From Carex sylvatica (lineage: Eukaryota > Streptophyta > Magnoliopsida > Poales > Cyperaceae): a stretch of 41,653 nucleotides of DNA. A model generated the notes under the pieces. It searched no databases. It had not been told where the DNA came from and saw only the letters and a list, made by a program, of their open reading frames with translations. Shown in pieces: positions 10,735 through 22,471 of this stretch. Every line of letters starts with the position of its first letter. Positions within the stretch are counted from its first letter, which is position 1. The position numbers and the translations under genes were made by a program. The DNA is taken from NCBI GenBank assembly GCA_964058845.1, contig CAXKVR010000570.1, positions 1-41,653 of the forward strand, written 5' to 3'.

Positions 10735-12242
10735 TTCATTGAAATCAAGCATACTTGATATGGTACCCGAATGAGATACCAAAATCAAATATGATAAGAT
10801 CTACAACAATAAAGTAACCATAGCAAAAATAGAAAACATACAAAAAGAAAAACAACAACAATAAAGGAATAGTAACTACACAAAACAAACAAAAGATCGC
10901 TAAGTAATCAAATCAAAAGCTAAACAACCAGCATAAGAAAAGACTAATAATCATCTAGTAAGTCTTCATCCGTCAATTCTTCGCCAGACATTTGACCTGG
11001 GGGCTGCCAACTCTAGGAGTTTGAAGTGGGTCCACTTCCTCCCGTGCCATGGATACCATCCGATTTTCATCCTCCATTATTTGATCTGAGAGATCCTTAA
11101 CATCAGATGGAAGCATTAGACTTAGTTTAAGAAAAAAGTTTTCAGATTTTGATTTGCACCAAAATGTTGCTAAATAAATAATCTTAAATCCGATAGACCT
11201 GATAGGCAGGGGTTGAGTATCATTAAAAATAACTCTATTTCATTCTAACAAAATAGTCCATAAAATAGTTCCACGTAATAATTCAACCAACAATCTATCC
11301 TTTAGAGTGATAGATGCATCAAGCATCCATAGATCATCTAAAGAGTCACACTCAAAAGTGAAATTATTATAAACAATAATTCAATCCCAAATCATTCTAA
11401 TATAAGAACAATGAATAAACAAATATGTAGTACTTTCATACTAATTACAAAAAGCACAAGTCAAGTCCCCTGGCCAACCTTTCTTTGATAAATTGTCTTT
11501 TGTTAAAATTTTATTTTTTCTGACCAACCAAAGAAAAATCTTTATTTTTAGAGAAAAATGAGATTTCCAGATAATATCATAATCAGAATTAGGCATACCA
11601 CATCTAACCATTTATAAAAAGAATGAACCGTAAAGATGTCATCTTGAGACCATCTCCAAATTAATATGTCTTATAACTGTTCAGATAAAGTAAAATGCTA
11701 AAATTTTTGTAAGAGGATCAGCCATTCAATTCTATAGATACCTATTAATTGTCTTTGAAAAGACATTTGTAAAGGTGATGATGCAAAGACATCTGCCACA
11801 GAGATAAATCTATTACTAACAATAGAAAATAAATTTGAAAATTGGCGTTGCAATGTATGTTCGTTATACCATCTGTCTAACAAAAAAGAAGTGGATTTAC
11901 CATTTTCAATTTCTTTGTTAAGGTCAAAGTTAATTACCTTATGGTTTTTAAGAATGAATTTTCAAAATGGCGAACAAATAAAAAGAGCTGTTCTACTATC
12001 ATATTTACTTATAATAATACTTTTTCATCTACCATTAACAAAATTATCCACAAATCTAATCCATCACTTAGCTAATGAGGAATATTTTCTTCTAGTAGAA
12101 TTTCCACCATGCCATATAAATTTTCTCATAATTTTATCAATCTTATGTCTAATTTTCACTGGAAGTCTATATATGAACATCCAATCTCTGATTTTAGGTT
12201 ACTTGCCAATCTCTGATTTTTCTTTAGATATTTTAAAGAATT
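10735..12242 (-). mobile_element. decayed LINE (L1-type non-LTR retrotransposon), 3' half
   Basis: Read on the minus strand, broken frames give, from about 12180 down, LPVKIRHKIDKIMRKFIWHG, the classic C-terminal end of a LINE reverse transcriptase. Around 11600-11350 follow SHFSLKIKIFLWLV, GWPGDLTCAFC and LFIHC, a zf-RVT-type Cys-rich domain, and then GTILWTILLE. Several in-frame stops and frameshifts interrupt it. The minus-strand 3' tail ends near 10735 in T/A-rich sequence. The upstream part (endonuclease, most of the RT) is absent. Clearly dead. Confidence 0.82.
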
Positions 12243-13700
12243 AATTGGGAAGGCAAGCTGATCATCCTCTACATATATAGTCATGCCTGACTGGTTAAAA
12301 CAATTATTTACATACTGGTCCTTTATATTTTTCTGAACTACTTTTTTTTTTTTTTAATCTCAACGGTCAAGTAGTTGTTTGTGCTTTGCACATTAGTATT
12401 TTGTTGCTAAAATCTATACTTAAATGTACGTACTATACTTGAATTTTAACTTAATTGTTTACTCAATTCATTTTTACCAATCATGATAATTTTTCTACTT
12501 CAGTTTTACTAATGTACTACTCAGTGAAAATAAAGCTAAATTTTAATATTACACTTAATTGTATTTACATTTGGAAAGCCACAAACAATAACGTCTGCTT
12601 TTACATACAAGGCAACCCATTAAAGATAGTAATACCGAACCTGTCATTTACCGAGGGTAAAACAGTGATTAATGAAAAAAGAATATCATCAATCCTCAAT
12701 ACGCTATTATACTGTTTAACTAATGTTAGTTCTAAATGATCATTAAGCACAAAATTTAGTCTAAATAATACTTGATTTATATCATGCTATCTTTGATTAA
12801 ACCTCAACTCCGCAGATTTTGTTTAGTAAATTTAGTCGTGTGTTTGATTGCAATTTTTTTTTTTGTTTTACTAATTTTAGTTGCGTGATTATAAGAGTAT
12901 TGAAGCACGGTATGATGACTTTTGACCACTGGAACCAGTTCAGTACCAACCAGTTTTTGTCATCTGGTACAGTTTACAAGCTGGAAACCAGTACAACTTT
13001 TGTATTCAGTCATTTGCTACGGGTTACTGGTAAAGCAAAGTGAATACCACTGGTACTCACTAGGTGTTTCATGCAGTAGGTTCAATCTATGCTATGGAAT
13101 TGGATTTACAACTATTAAAATCTATTTTTTTTTATTTTTTTATGTAGAGTAATAATATATTTCGTTGGTTATGTAGGAACATTGCTGCAGAAGTAGTGAT
13201 TGTAAATTTATAAATTTATTATGTATGCATTCTTGAAAGTATTAAAGCTGTCTGATATTATATTATTAATGGGTTATCAAGATAATGTTAGATGCAATGA
13301 CATTTATATTTATTTATTTTCTTAATAATTTAGGTTGATCAACATTGAGAAATTAAAGAAAAAATGCATATTTTATTGTTCAGATGCTACCAATTATTAT
13401 TAGGTTTGCAATGTACAGTATGTGCAACAAGAGATTTAAGTTTTTGTTTTGTTTCTGTATCGTATGTAAGCTAATATTTGCATGATTTGTAGTGTTTAGT
13501 TTATATATATGTATGTCGGAAACAAAATTATTTAGATACTTACTAATAAAAAATTTAAAATTAACAATTTATCCATTAAAACTCATTTTTGAGGAACTTT
13601 TCAAAATTTCCTCTTATAGCTGAGTTCATATCCTGTGAGGTAATAAATTTAAATGGTTAAACATAATCCCAATATGAAAAATGTGATTGAAGACCTTTTA
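12243..13700. other. AT-rich intergenic DNA
   Basis: No gene, RNA or clear mobile element is recognised. Short open frames at 12455-12739 and 12819-13152 have low-complexity composition and no familiar motif. Confidence 0.5.
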
Positions 13701-13769
13701 CATTTTCTAAAAAAAAGTAACTCTTTTTATACATAGGTAAACAATCACTTGATCAAACAAATTTGGACC

Positions 13770-13920
13770 ATTCGACAACAATAATTTTTTACTTATTTAA
13801 AAAAGTAAAAAAAAAAAAATGTAAATTTTTGTTTTTCAAATACATTTTCATACAAATAACATGTTTAACGATTTGGATTAATAGTTTGAACTTTTAAATA
13901 GAGATATATATTCTTAACAC
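13770..13920. repeat. single arm of a diverged foldback element
   Basis: The sequence GTAAAAAAAAAAAAATGTAA followed by a TTTTCAAATACATTTTCATA block and a GTTTAACGATTTGGATTAAT block corresponds to a degraded right arm of the foldback families (FAMILY core: tract, GGTCTCCAAGCACAT, AACGGTTCGGAT). No matching left arm is evident. A similar single arm, in the other orientation, lies at 18890-19055. Confidence 0.45.
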
Positions 13921-14269
13921 AAGTTGACTTGTAATCTGGCTCTAGGCTAGCGTAGAGGATCCTCTCGTCCATTTCCTCATACCCGCCTATTATTTTGGCC
14001 AGAACTGTGTTTCATACCCATGGGGATCATTCTTTGATCTTAGAATCTATTACTTCAATGATATAATGGACTCTTGGTCCAAAACTAGAACTGTATTTCA
14101 ATCTTACCAGATCCCCCACCAAAAGTTGGATATCACGGTAAAAAGAGTTCATGAGATAAATAGCATGAGACTATCGAATCAATCTCGCATAAACGGACCT
14201 TGAACATACGATCGTCAACTTGGTCGACGATGCATGCTAGATTTCTTACCATCATGAGTCCTCCCTTTT

Positions 14270-14900
14270 TATTACAATATGCATATTATCATAACCTCAT
14301 TCCAGAGATCTACACGGTATGACGGTATGAAGATGGTTATGAAATTCTTTTAATAAAATTTTAAGGTAACTTCGATATATCTTTTTCACAAGGAAGGATG
14401 ATAATTAAAAATTGGAAGCAAAATGTTTATTTAGAATCAAAAACTTCTTTTTTATAATAGCATTTAAAAGAATTTATATTATTAAAAAAATTTCTCTTGT
14501 CAATATCACCACCCACTAATGTTTTGGAACGCATAAAAATAGTCAAACACAATTAGTAATACTATTCAAATTTCATGGAAAATACAATTTGCACCAATTA
14601 ATCCAATCATATATTTTTATTTGAAACAAATTAATTCACACGCAAGGCATGTTGACATTCAATTTTCAATACATTTTCATACAAATAACATGTTTAACGA
14701 TTATAAAAATTGTCAATACTATTTTCAAAATGGAGAATAAATTATATTGCTATCCACTTGTCTACATAACACTATTATTTATTAAATATATATACTAGTA
14801 TCGATTTATTAAAAAACTAATAATTTGAAAAACATTATTTATAAATTACTTTTTAAATATTGGAGATAACTTATTTTAAATAATGAACTGTAATTCTTAC
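14270..14900. repeat. diverged direct repeat, copy 1
   Basis: Matches copy 2 (16400-16950) in the same order and orientation with many indels. Shared blocks include TTTTAAGGTA(A/G), TGTTTATTTAGAA, CCCACTAAT, AACTAATAATTTGA and ATATTGGAGAT. No coding sequence is seen. It could be an old segmental duplication or the long terminal repeats of a decayed element; the 1.5 kb between copies shows no retroelement protein. Confidence 0.65.
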
Positions 14901-16399
14901 GATAATTTTGAGATATTCAGGTTTGAGTTGGTTACAAATTTGCATTAAAATTTGTGCGAACTAATCTACACAAATTTTAATACTATCCATGTAAATTCAA
15001 ATCTGTTAGCTCGAATTTAATCTGATATCTATCAAATATAACCCCGATTTTTTTTTCTATTTACTTGTGTCTCTCTCCCATGATGTACTACACATTAAAA
15101 AATATTTTTAGAACAACACAATGATTATGACTTTTCTTGCACTTGTAATTCATATGACAATTAAAATGATAATATGCATAATCTTTTTGCAAATCACTTA
15201 ATTATATTATGGGTCACTAACCACTAAAAACATATATCACCATCAATAATCTTCATTGTAAGAACATAATGTGTCATATTAATGTAAAGATATATAGTTC
15301 ACTCGATTTGTCAAAAACACCATAGCTTCAATTTGATGTCAATATATAGATAGCAACCTAAAAGAGTTCCAAAAAAAAAAGTACAACAAAATAAATGTTT
15401 TCTTCGTCGTTTTAGTTCTGTGGGCTCAAAAAAACAACTCAACTATTAAAAATCTAATCATAGCATTGATAGACACTTATGTTTAAAAAAAATAATTAGC
15501 ACTGATTCAGTGGATTAGTACATGAGATAATCAATTAATCAATTTAATAAATGTTGGTCCAAGATGTTTACCATTCAAACAAGTTTATTACATCAGATTT
15601 AGACCAAACATTTCATCGACCCAATTAATTAAGAAAACGTGCAAGAAAAATAATCACTAATGTGTAATGAAGATATTTTATAATAGTTAGTTGTTAGCAA
15701 AGCATTTTGTCTCAGACATGATTTTTTCCGGATTCTGATCGAACGGTCCGGATCTAAAGACAAATATTATATTACCTCAGAGGATATGTACTACCCCGAG
15801 CCGTACCTCTCTCAAAATGTTTAATCTAAACTCTGTTTGTTCGGTTTAAAACCGAATAAATCATACCCCATGAACACCCCTATGCATTATTGTTATTTCG
15901 ATCTAGAATTATTTATTTTTATTAAGCATGTATTATAAAAAGTAAAAATAACAACTAATATTTATCAAGATGCGACATCTGTTAAATTGTAATTTCTAGT
16001 ATTGACATAGTGTTTTCTTTCGCATGTCATGGTAGAATTTGATTTGAACCAAATAAATTACATGAAAGAGCATTTATATTAGCCAAATAGAATTACAGGA
16101 CTATAAATTTTGGAACATAGTTATCAGTTAGAAATTATTCGAGACAAAAATGAGGTAATTAAATACAGAATTATAGAAATTGTTTCCTTATTATTTTAAT
16201 CGTAAATAATATTTTTATGAGCATAAGGTTTTCCAATTGAATAGCTTTTTTAATTGGCATGCTATAATACGGGATCATGCTAGCCACTGATTATTTTCTA
16301 TTAATTCAAAATTTAATGCTAGATTGATCACAAACGAGGAGACGGATATTAGTTAACAAAATTAAAAAAATCTATTGAGAAAATAATTTTATTTTGAAG
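14901..16399. other. AT-rich DNA between diverged repeat copies
   Basis: No open frame or RNA gene. Around 15728-15830 there is a segment (TTCTGATCGAACGGTCC, then CCTCAGAGGATATGTA) that recurs at 25030-25095 and, in shorter form, at 41115-41175. Confidence 0.5.
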
Positions 16400-16950
16400 C
16401 TCTTTATGCTTGACTGTAATATTGGATACGTAATATTTATAGCTGAGATATATACGATATGGAGATGGTGATGATTATTTTTTTAAAATTAAATTTTAAG
16501 GTAGTTTTCGATATTTTTTTGTTAGTAAGGAAGATTGGCGCTTAAAATTAGAAGCAAATGTTTATTTAGAAAAGGTTTTATTATTAAAAAATCTTCTATT
16601 GTCTTCTACCCCACTAATAATTTGTAATGTAAAAATAGAATCAAACAAGATTTGTAATATTGTCGAGTGTCACGTGAAATAAATTACATCAATTAAACAT
16701 AGTCTTTTCATGTTGAAATAAATTAACTCATGTGTAAATCATGTTGACATGCAATTTAAATTATAAAACATAGTCTTTTCATTCTATTATAAGAAGTTGT
16801 CAAAACTATTAATACAGAATAAAATATAGTGTCTCTACTTGCCTATACTATTATTGATTTATTAATATAACTAATAATTTGATAACACGTTATTTCAAAA
16901 TTATTTTTGAGATATTGGAGATGACTTAATTTAAATAAGATAAATTTACA
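16400..16950. repeat. diverged direct repeat, copy 2
   Basis: Partner of 14270-14900 by shared ordered blocks, somewhat shorter, with a similar run ending in TATTGGAGATGACTTAATTT. Non-coding. Confidence 0.65.
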
Positions 16951-18001
16951 AATGGGATAATTAAGTAATTCAAGAAGCTCTGTTGGATAAGTTCTAATTA
17001 ATGTAACACAATTTTAGTTAATTGTCAAAAAAAGTTAAGAAACAATTACGTTATCTCAATTGAATTAGAGTCGATGAGTTTGAACGGACTAGCAACTGAA
17101 TCGAGCTAATAAGGTTGAACAAACTGGCAATTGCTATGCTTAGTATTGGATAGAACAATTACATTTTTAGGCATCTCGTCGAAATAAAATTAATTTGTAT
17201 ATAATATTTAATTGGGTCTATCATACAAATTTTTTTTAGTAAAAGAAAAAAGAGTTCAGCTCCTATTTATTATTAATCATAATTGGTTACACATTTTTCA
17301 GAGTTTTAAAGAGTAACATTTAATAAAATTAAATAGTATAAAAGAAAAGAAAATGAAATAAAAAAAAGTCAAACTTTTAATAAAGATTACCGTTAACCTT
17401 TGGCAGCTTGTATATATAAACTTGTAAAATTATAAAAGTTGGAAAAGGTCGCAGATTCAAATTTCGTTAATATTTGTTTAAATATTTAATATTGAAAGAT
17501 TTGATTTTTATGTTAATTTAAAAAAAATACATAAAAAGATTTATGCATACTATTTACCGTACTATTTTTTTTGTGTGCAAGGACCATTTTGAGCACATTT
17601 TTCTTGTGTCTCAAAATTTACATTAATAAAAATATAAACATTCACGAAGAAAAATATTCATTCAGCACTTAATAAATATCAGAACGATTGTAATATTTAT
17701 ATTATGAAATATATAATTCTCCGCTTAATTTCTATTTTTCCCTGTTCATTTTCCTTAAAATAAACTACTTGATAAGACATCTACAAGTATCTAGTTATAA
17801 TTCCTCCAGCCATTTAAATCAATGTGACGCGTTTAAAATATCACTGTATTAGCATATCAGAAACTTTGCAAATTTGAAAAATAAAATAAAATGGGCATAT
17901 ACGATATATTCCTTTAACATTTAATCAGTTTTAATAAACCCGAAACAAATTCTTTAGAAAAATAGACCTAAAAAAAATTGGAAAACTTTTACTATTATTG
18001 T
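16951..18001. other. AT-rich intergenic DNA
   Basis: Low-complexity AT-rich sequence; no gene, RNA or mobile element recognised. Confidence 0.5.
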
Positions 18002-18393
18002 CAGGGGCGAATCCATCTTGAGCCATAGGATTTTGAAATTCAGTGAAAAAATACAGGTTCGGTTCCACTTCGCCTTTTTTTGGAAATTGTTTTGTTCTTC
18101 TCTGGAATTGAAAATCTCGCCTGATCAATTCAAAAGCATTGTTAATAAGAAATTGTGTTGTTTTTGTATAAATTTTATAGAAATTTACGGATCCGGACCA
18201 ACTTTGTGTTTTTTAATACATAAAATAATATTATTTTATTGTTTTTATTATGTAAAAGTATGTTATTTTTATTTATTTTTATTATGTTGATTGTTTTTTG
18301 TCTAGTATCTGTTTAGTTAATGGATTTGAATCATGTAAGCCATTTGAACCTGATTCATATTTCTCCGTGGTAAATATCCTGTATCCGTCCCTG
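18002..18393. mobile_element. hAT-like MITE
   Basis: Left end CAGGGGCGAATCCATC; the right end complement is CAGGGACGGATACAGG. The CAGGG start and about 13-base inverted ends are typical of hAT elements. Flanking 8-mers ATTATTGT and ATTACTAC agree at five positions and may be a decayed 8-bp target duplication. The 392-base interior has no transposase motif. Confidence 0.65.
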
Positions 18394-19346
18394 ATTACTA
18401 CTCAATCATTTTTTTTGTAACTAAGAATCTTCAAACAGAAAAAAAAAACACGATAAGAAAAATACATTTTCCATGACATATGATCAAAATAGAAGCAGAA
18501 GCAATAGATTTTTGTTTTGTTTTTTGTTTTTTTTTGCTTTAGAACCCAGAAAATTCGAACGACGAGATTTTTATTTTAGAAACTTGCGCAAAAGCTTTTC
18601 GTGTATTGCTAATCAGTATCAAATAAAATATCACGATCTTTTGTTGGAAGATTGTATTCTTTTTACTGTAGTAATTCTTTTTACCTTTTGAAATTTTAGA
18701 ATCTTCAAAACCAAACTGATATTGTAAATATATTTTTTTTCCCTAAGCAAGCAATACATATTAAGCTAGACGTTGGATTTTCAAGCTGCTGATTTTCATC
18801 GAAATAGTGTGTTTTATGTACATGTGGAAGAAATAATATTAATCTAGTGAGACTATGGTTCTATGCATAGTGCATATTGATTTGTATTGTAAAAAATATA
18901 TATATATTTTTTAAAGTTCAAACACTTGATCTGAATCATTTAACATGATCACCACATAAAAATATATTTGTAGGTCAAAATTTATATTTATTATATTTTT
19001 ATACAAAATTTTTATATTTTTTATATTTTTTTATATTTTAAGAGTTGCAATAAATAATTATAAAAGGGTTGGAGGGCCTGAGTATAAAGTAAGCCTCAAT
19101 TAAACCGCAGGATCATTTAGGAGGGACATTCCAGCATGGTAAGAAAGAAATGGAATGCACCAATAAATTCAAATTTCAATGGATTTAGTTAAATTTTGCA
19201 TTAAAATTTGAATATTATAAATATTATTCTACCGATACAAGCTTTTACAATTAAAAACTTTTATTTAAAAAACAAAAAAGAAAGATAAAATGATTCACTT
19301 GACTGATGTATTGAGGGGTGAACCCAGCCTAATTCAGAGAGGTCAA
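18394..19346. other. AT-rich intergenic DNA with one foldback arm
   Basis: No gene is seen. 18890-19055 resembles one arm of the foldback families (TTCAAACACTTGATCTGAATC, then TAGGTCAAAATTTATATTTA) without its partner. The frame at 18473-18691 is low complexity. Confidence 0.45.
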
Positions 19347-19351
19347 CTGCT

Positions 19352-19634
19352 TAAAACAGTGGCTAGAGCTTTAGAAAAAAAGCAGCAATAGATTTAATTT
19401 CATTCTTTCATTGATTTGATTTCATTGATTTACAGAGTTTCTATTTCTATGCTTATATAGCAAACTATTCTACCGTAATTACTAATTACATTTATCTCTT
19501 CTACATTTCATATAATTCCAATTCTAGTTGTGAGCTGTCCAGGCAATGCGCATATTATCTTAATAATTAGTTTGTAGATTATTTGCTGCTGTCCATTTAA
19601 TGTAACAATGGATGCCTCCATTTATAGTCTATCA
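19352..19634 (-). repeat. 3' LTR of the Copia element
   Basis: Pairs with 21600-21886. On the minus strand it starts TGATAGACTATAAATGG and ends in CCACTGTTTTA, where the canonical CA end is mutated to TA. Includes CTGCTGTCCATTTAATGT on the plus strand. Confidence 0.93.
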
Positions 19635-19661
19635 GCCCCCCCCCCCCCCCCCCCCCCCCCC
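19635..19661 (-). other. polypurine tract expanded to a G homopolymer
   Basis: Immediately inside the 3' LTR is a run of 26 C on the plus strand (19636-19661), a G run on the element's coding strand. This is where the polypurine primer of second-strand synthesis should be. Homopolymer length may be inexact in any assembly. Confidence 0.8.
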
Positions 19662-20402
19662 TCAAGGTGACAGTGGCAGAGACACGGTCGGCTTGTCACG
19701 TAGAAAAAAAAAGCGTGGAGTGGTGAGAGGCTTCGTGAATAAATCAACAAGTTGGTCTTTGAAACAAATGTATTGAATGAGAAGTTTGCCATTTGAGATT
19801 CTATCTCGAACAAAGTGGTAATCAATTTTCGCATGTTTTGTGCGAGAGTGAAACATGGGATTGGAGACGAGAAATGTGGCATCAATGTTGTCACACCATA
19901 AGATTGGAGGGGATGAAGAAGTAACACCAAGTTCATGAAGCAAAAATTGAACCCAACAAAATTCGACACTAGCTAGAGCAAGGCTTCTATACTCGGCTTC
20001 CGTGCTTGATCGAGAGACGATCGGTTGCTTTTTAGAGCTCCAAGAGATCAAATGAGAGCCAAGAAATATGCAAAACTCTGAAGTGGACTTATGGTCGTCA
20101 GGGCAATCCGTCCAATCGGCATCTGAATATGCATGTAAGGTCAAAGTTGACTCGGGTTTGAAGTGAAGGCCATGAAATAAAGTGTCGTTTAGATTGTGCA
20201 AGATACGCTTCACGGCTGCCCAAATGAGAGGAGGTTGGGTTGTGCATGAATTGGGAGACCATGTTAACGGCAAAGGCGACATCCAGTCTAGTGATGGTGG
20301 CATATTGCAAGGCTCCCATAATTGTACGATAGAGGTGAGGATCTTCAATTGGATCACCATCGGTTTTAGAGAGGGGTGGTTGAGCAACCATGGGTGATGC
20401 AC
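19662..20402 (-). pseudogene. Copia pol remnant: RNase H domain
   Basis: A frame of about 246 residues with RNase H landmarks YSDADWTDCPDDHKST, SRSSTEAEYRSLA, LWCDN, HSRTKHAKIDYHFVRD and KDQLVDLFTKPL. The start of this frame reads out-of-phase reverse-transcriptase sequence, so a frameshift near 20200-20260 separates it from the RT fragment upstream. It ends at the G-rich polypurine tract. Confidence 0.9.
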
Positions 20403-20640
20403 AAGCTTTGGAAGAGGTCATGTTGGCTTTCTTTAAAAGATCGGTTATGTATTTCTTTCGAGTGAGGTGGATGCCAAGGGGAGATGTGATAACCTCAATA
20501 CCAAGAAAATAATGAAGTGTGCCCAAATCTTTGAGAGCAAACCGATGTTGTAAGGTGGAGATGACTTCGTGAATGAATTCGGGATGGCTACCCGTGACGA
20601 CAATATCATTGAAATCTGGAATCACGAGAGTTATCAAACC
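20098..20640 (-). pseudogene. Copia pol remnant: distal reverse transcriptase
   Basis: Begins at DFNDIVVTGS, equivalent to the YVDDIxxTG catalytic box, then FALKDLGTLHYFLGIEV, the thumb region, and RTIMGALQYATITRLDVAFA. The proximal RT domain and everything before it in pol are absent, and the frame shifts after QFMHNP. The catalytic Asp-Asp pair is itself altered (FND in place of VDD). Confidence 0.88.
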
Positions 20641-21584
20641 TCCACCAGCATATACAAGCTATGTGACCTTTCTTGTAGCAGATTTGGCAGAACTCAGGTG
20701 AAGAAGCAGTAGAGACAGCTGAGGATCGGTTGGGAGTATTGGACTGATTTGGGCCAGGTGGAGTGGGATGGTATGTGGGGCGTGGCCCAGTTGGACGTGG
20801 ACCTCTAGGTCTGGGATTTGGGATTGTAAGGAGGCTGCTGCTGATTATTATTATATTAGTTCGGGTGGTATTGTTTATTGTGTTTGGAATTGTAGTTCTT
20901 AGGTTTTTGGTTAGAGGTGTAGAGAGGCAGCGGATCTGTGGCAGAGGGGACGGAGGAATGGATAGCGGTTTGGGTTTGCAAAAGGTTTTCGTGACTGAGG
21001 AGATGTTCTTGAATCTGTGCCAGAGAAAGCGAGTCGTTGCGAGATGTTGTAGTGGTAGCAACAACAAAAGAGTTGAATTCAGGTCCGAGACCACCTAGAA
21101 TGTGCATAGCGAGATCCTCGTTAGAAACCGGAGAGCCAATGAAAGCAAGTTCATCAGCAATAGAACGCATGGTCATGAGATAGTCGGTGCAGTTCATGTC
21201 CTTTTTGGTGGTGTTGAGTAATTTTTGGCGAAGTTCGACCTATCGAGCTCTAGAAGTAGCTGAAAAGGTGCTATGAAGATTAGCCTAGAGTTCAAAAGAG
21301 GAGGTGCACGAAACGGTCTGACCGGGCATAGATTTTGACAAGGATGACCGCAACCAACCGAGTAGAATCTGATCTTGCTGAGAGTTATGATCTGATTGGG
21401 GGCCGGTGACATAGGTGTATAATCCGTAGCTATGAAGAACATATACTATTTGAGATTGCCAAGCTAAGAAATTTGTTCGATTGAGCTTAGTAGAGATGAG
21501 GATATTGAAAAAGATTAGAGGAGGGGAGGGATTGGCTGGAGAAGAAGAAGGTGGTTGAGAGGCGGTATTGTCAGGCCCTATCAT
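20641..21584 (-). pseudogene. Copia gag remnant
   Basis: Several frames cover a UBN2/gag-type protein from MIGPDNTASQ at 21584 downwards: LNRTNFLAWQSQIVYVLHSY, LDRSNF-type text, then SIADELAFIGSPVSNEDLA and LGGLGPEFNSFVVA, and finally a CCHC-type zinc knuckle CQICYKKGHIACICWWRFD. At least two frameshifts interrupt it. It runs straight into the distal RT at about 20640, which defines the deletion junction. Confidence 0.87.
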
Positions 21585-21599
21585 GGGGCTCTGATACCA
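21585..21599 (-). other. primer binding site (tRNA-Met type)
   Basis: The minus strand reads TGGTATCAGAGCCCC directly after the 5' LTR; TGGTATCAGAGC is the usual plant Copia PBS complementary to initiator tRNA-Met. Confidence 0.93.
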
Positions 21600-21886
21600 T
21601 GAAACAGTGGCTAGAGCTTTAGAAAAGGAGAAGAAGAAATAGATTTAATTTCATTCTTTCATTGATTTGATTTCATTGATTTACAGAGTTTCTATTCCTA
21701 TGCTTATATAGCAAACTATTCTACCGTAATTACTAATTACATTTATCTCTTTTACATTTCATATAATTCCAATTCTAGTTGTGAGCTGTCCAGACAATGT
21801 CCATATTCTCTGAATAATTAGTTGTGTATATTATTTGCTGCTGTCCATTTAATGTAACAATGGATGCCTCCATTTATAGTCTAGCA
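21600..21886 (-). repeat. 5' LTR of the Copia element
   Basis: On the minus strand it runs from TGCTAGACTATAAATGG to CCACTGTTTCA, keeping the canonical TG...CA ends. The partner is 19352-19634. Confidence 0.94.
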
Positions 21887-21891
21887 CTGCT

Positions 21892-22471
21892 TCTCTCTGA
21901 ATTTTAAAATTTTATACATATCTATGGATTCGAATTGACTTTGTTCCTCTCTCAAATTTTATTTGCCCTCCTTTAGACTTTTGATTTGTAATTAATATTA
22001 AATTTAGGATTAAAATTACGATAAATTTCTTAAATTGTAATTGGTAATTAGATTTAGAAATCAGATTATTGAAAATTAGAAATCAGATCGTTAAAAATTA
22101 GAAATTAGAATATTTTATTTATTTAATATTCGATTAGCTATTTGTTTGCCCCACTCTGACAAAAATCTTAAATCTAGATGTATCTCAAATCTAGATGTAT
22201 CTCGATATATTTTCTAAAACATATTCACATGCTATGAACAAAAATGATAGCACCCAATAAATATTTGTAGGAGTATCGAATTAAATTTGAATTAAGATCG
22301 AACATGTAAATTAGAACTATAAGAATATAAGTTCTATTAAAATTCAATTTATAACTGTGTCCATAATATTGTAATTTGATTATATCTGAGAATTCATAAC
22401 CTATCTGACCGGATTTGAGTCGGATCGAATCGATCGAAACCGGATAATCTGATAAAATCGCACCTCTAGCT
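21892..22471. other. AT-rich spacer between Copia and Mutator-type elements
   Basis: No gene is seen. It contains short local duplications, such as ATTGAAAATTAGAAATCAGA-like sequence near 22065-22110 and CTTAAATCTAGATGTATCTC near 22170-22200. Confidence 0.5.

Larger units (their letters stand above)
19347..21891 (-). mobile_element. internally deleted Copia LTR retrotransposon
   Basis: Complete insertion read on the minus strand: 5' LTR 21886-21600, PBS, gag remnant, direct junction into the distal reverse transcriptase, RNase H, polypurine tract, 3' LTR 19634-19352. A 5-bp target duplication CTGCT lies at 19347-19351 and 21887-21891. Protease, integrase and the proximal reverse transcriptase are missing, and the remaining frames are shifted. 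LTRs differ at roughly one position in twenty by eye, so the insertion is not very recent. It is non-autonomous. Confidence 0.93.

Noticed and set aside
11891..12244. Plus-strand frame of 117 codons
   Set aside because: Antisense to LINE reverse-transcriptase sequence read on the minus strand; low-complexity composition.
12882..13060. Cluster of CCAGT/GGTAC words that looked like a small repeat
   Set aside because: Words are short and not regularly spaced; similar ACTGGTA words recur at 39170-39790, consistent with chance in biased sequence.
20763..21098. Plus-strand frame of 111 codons in the Copia element
   Set aside because: It is antisense to gag, which gives recognisable gag and zinc-knuckle residues on the minus strand.
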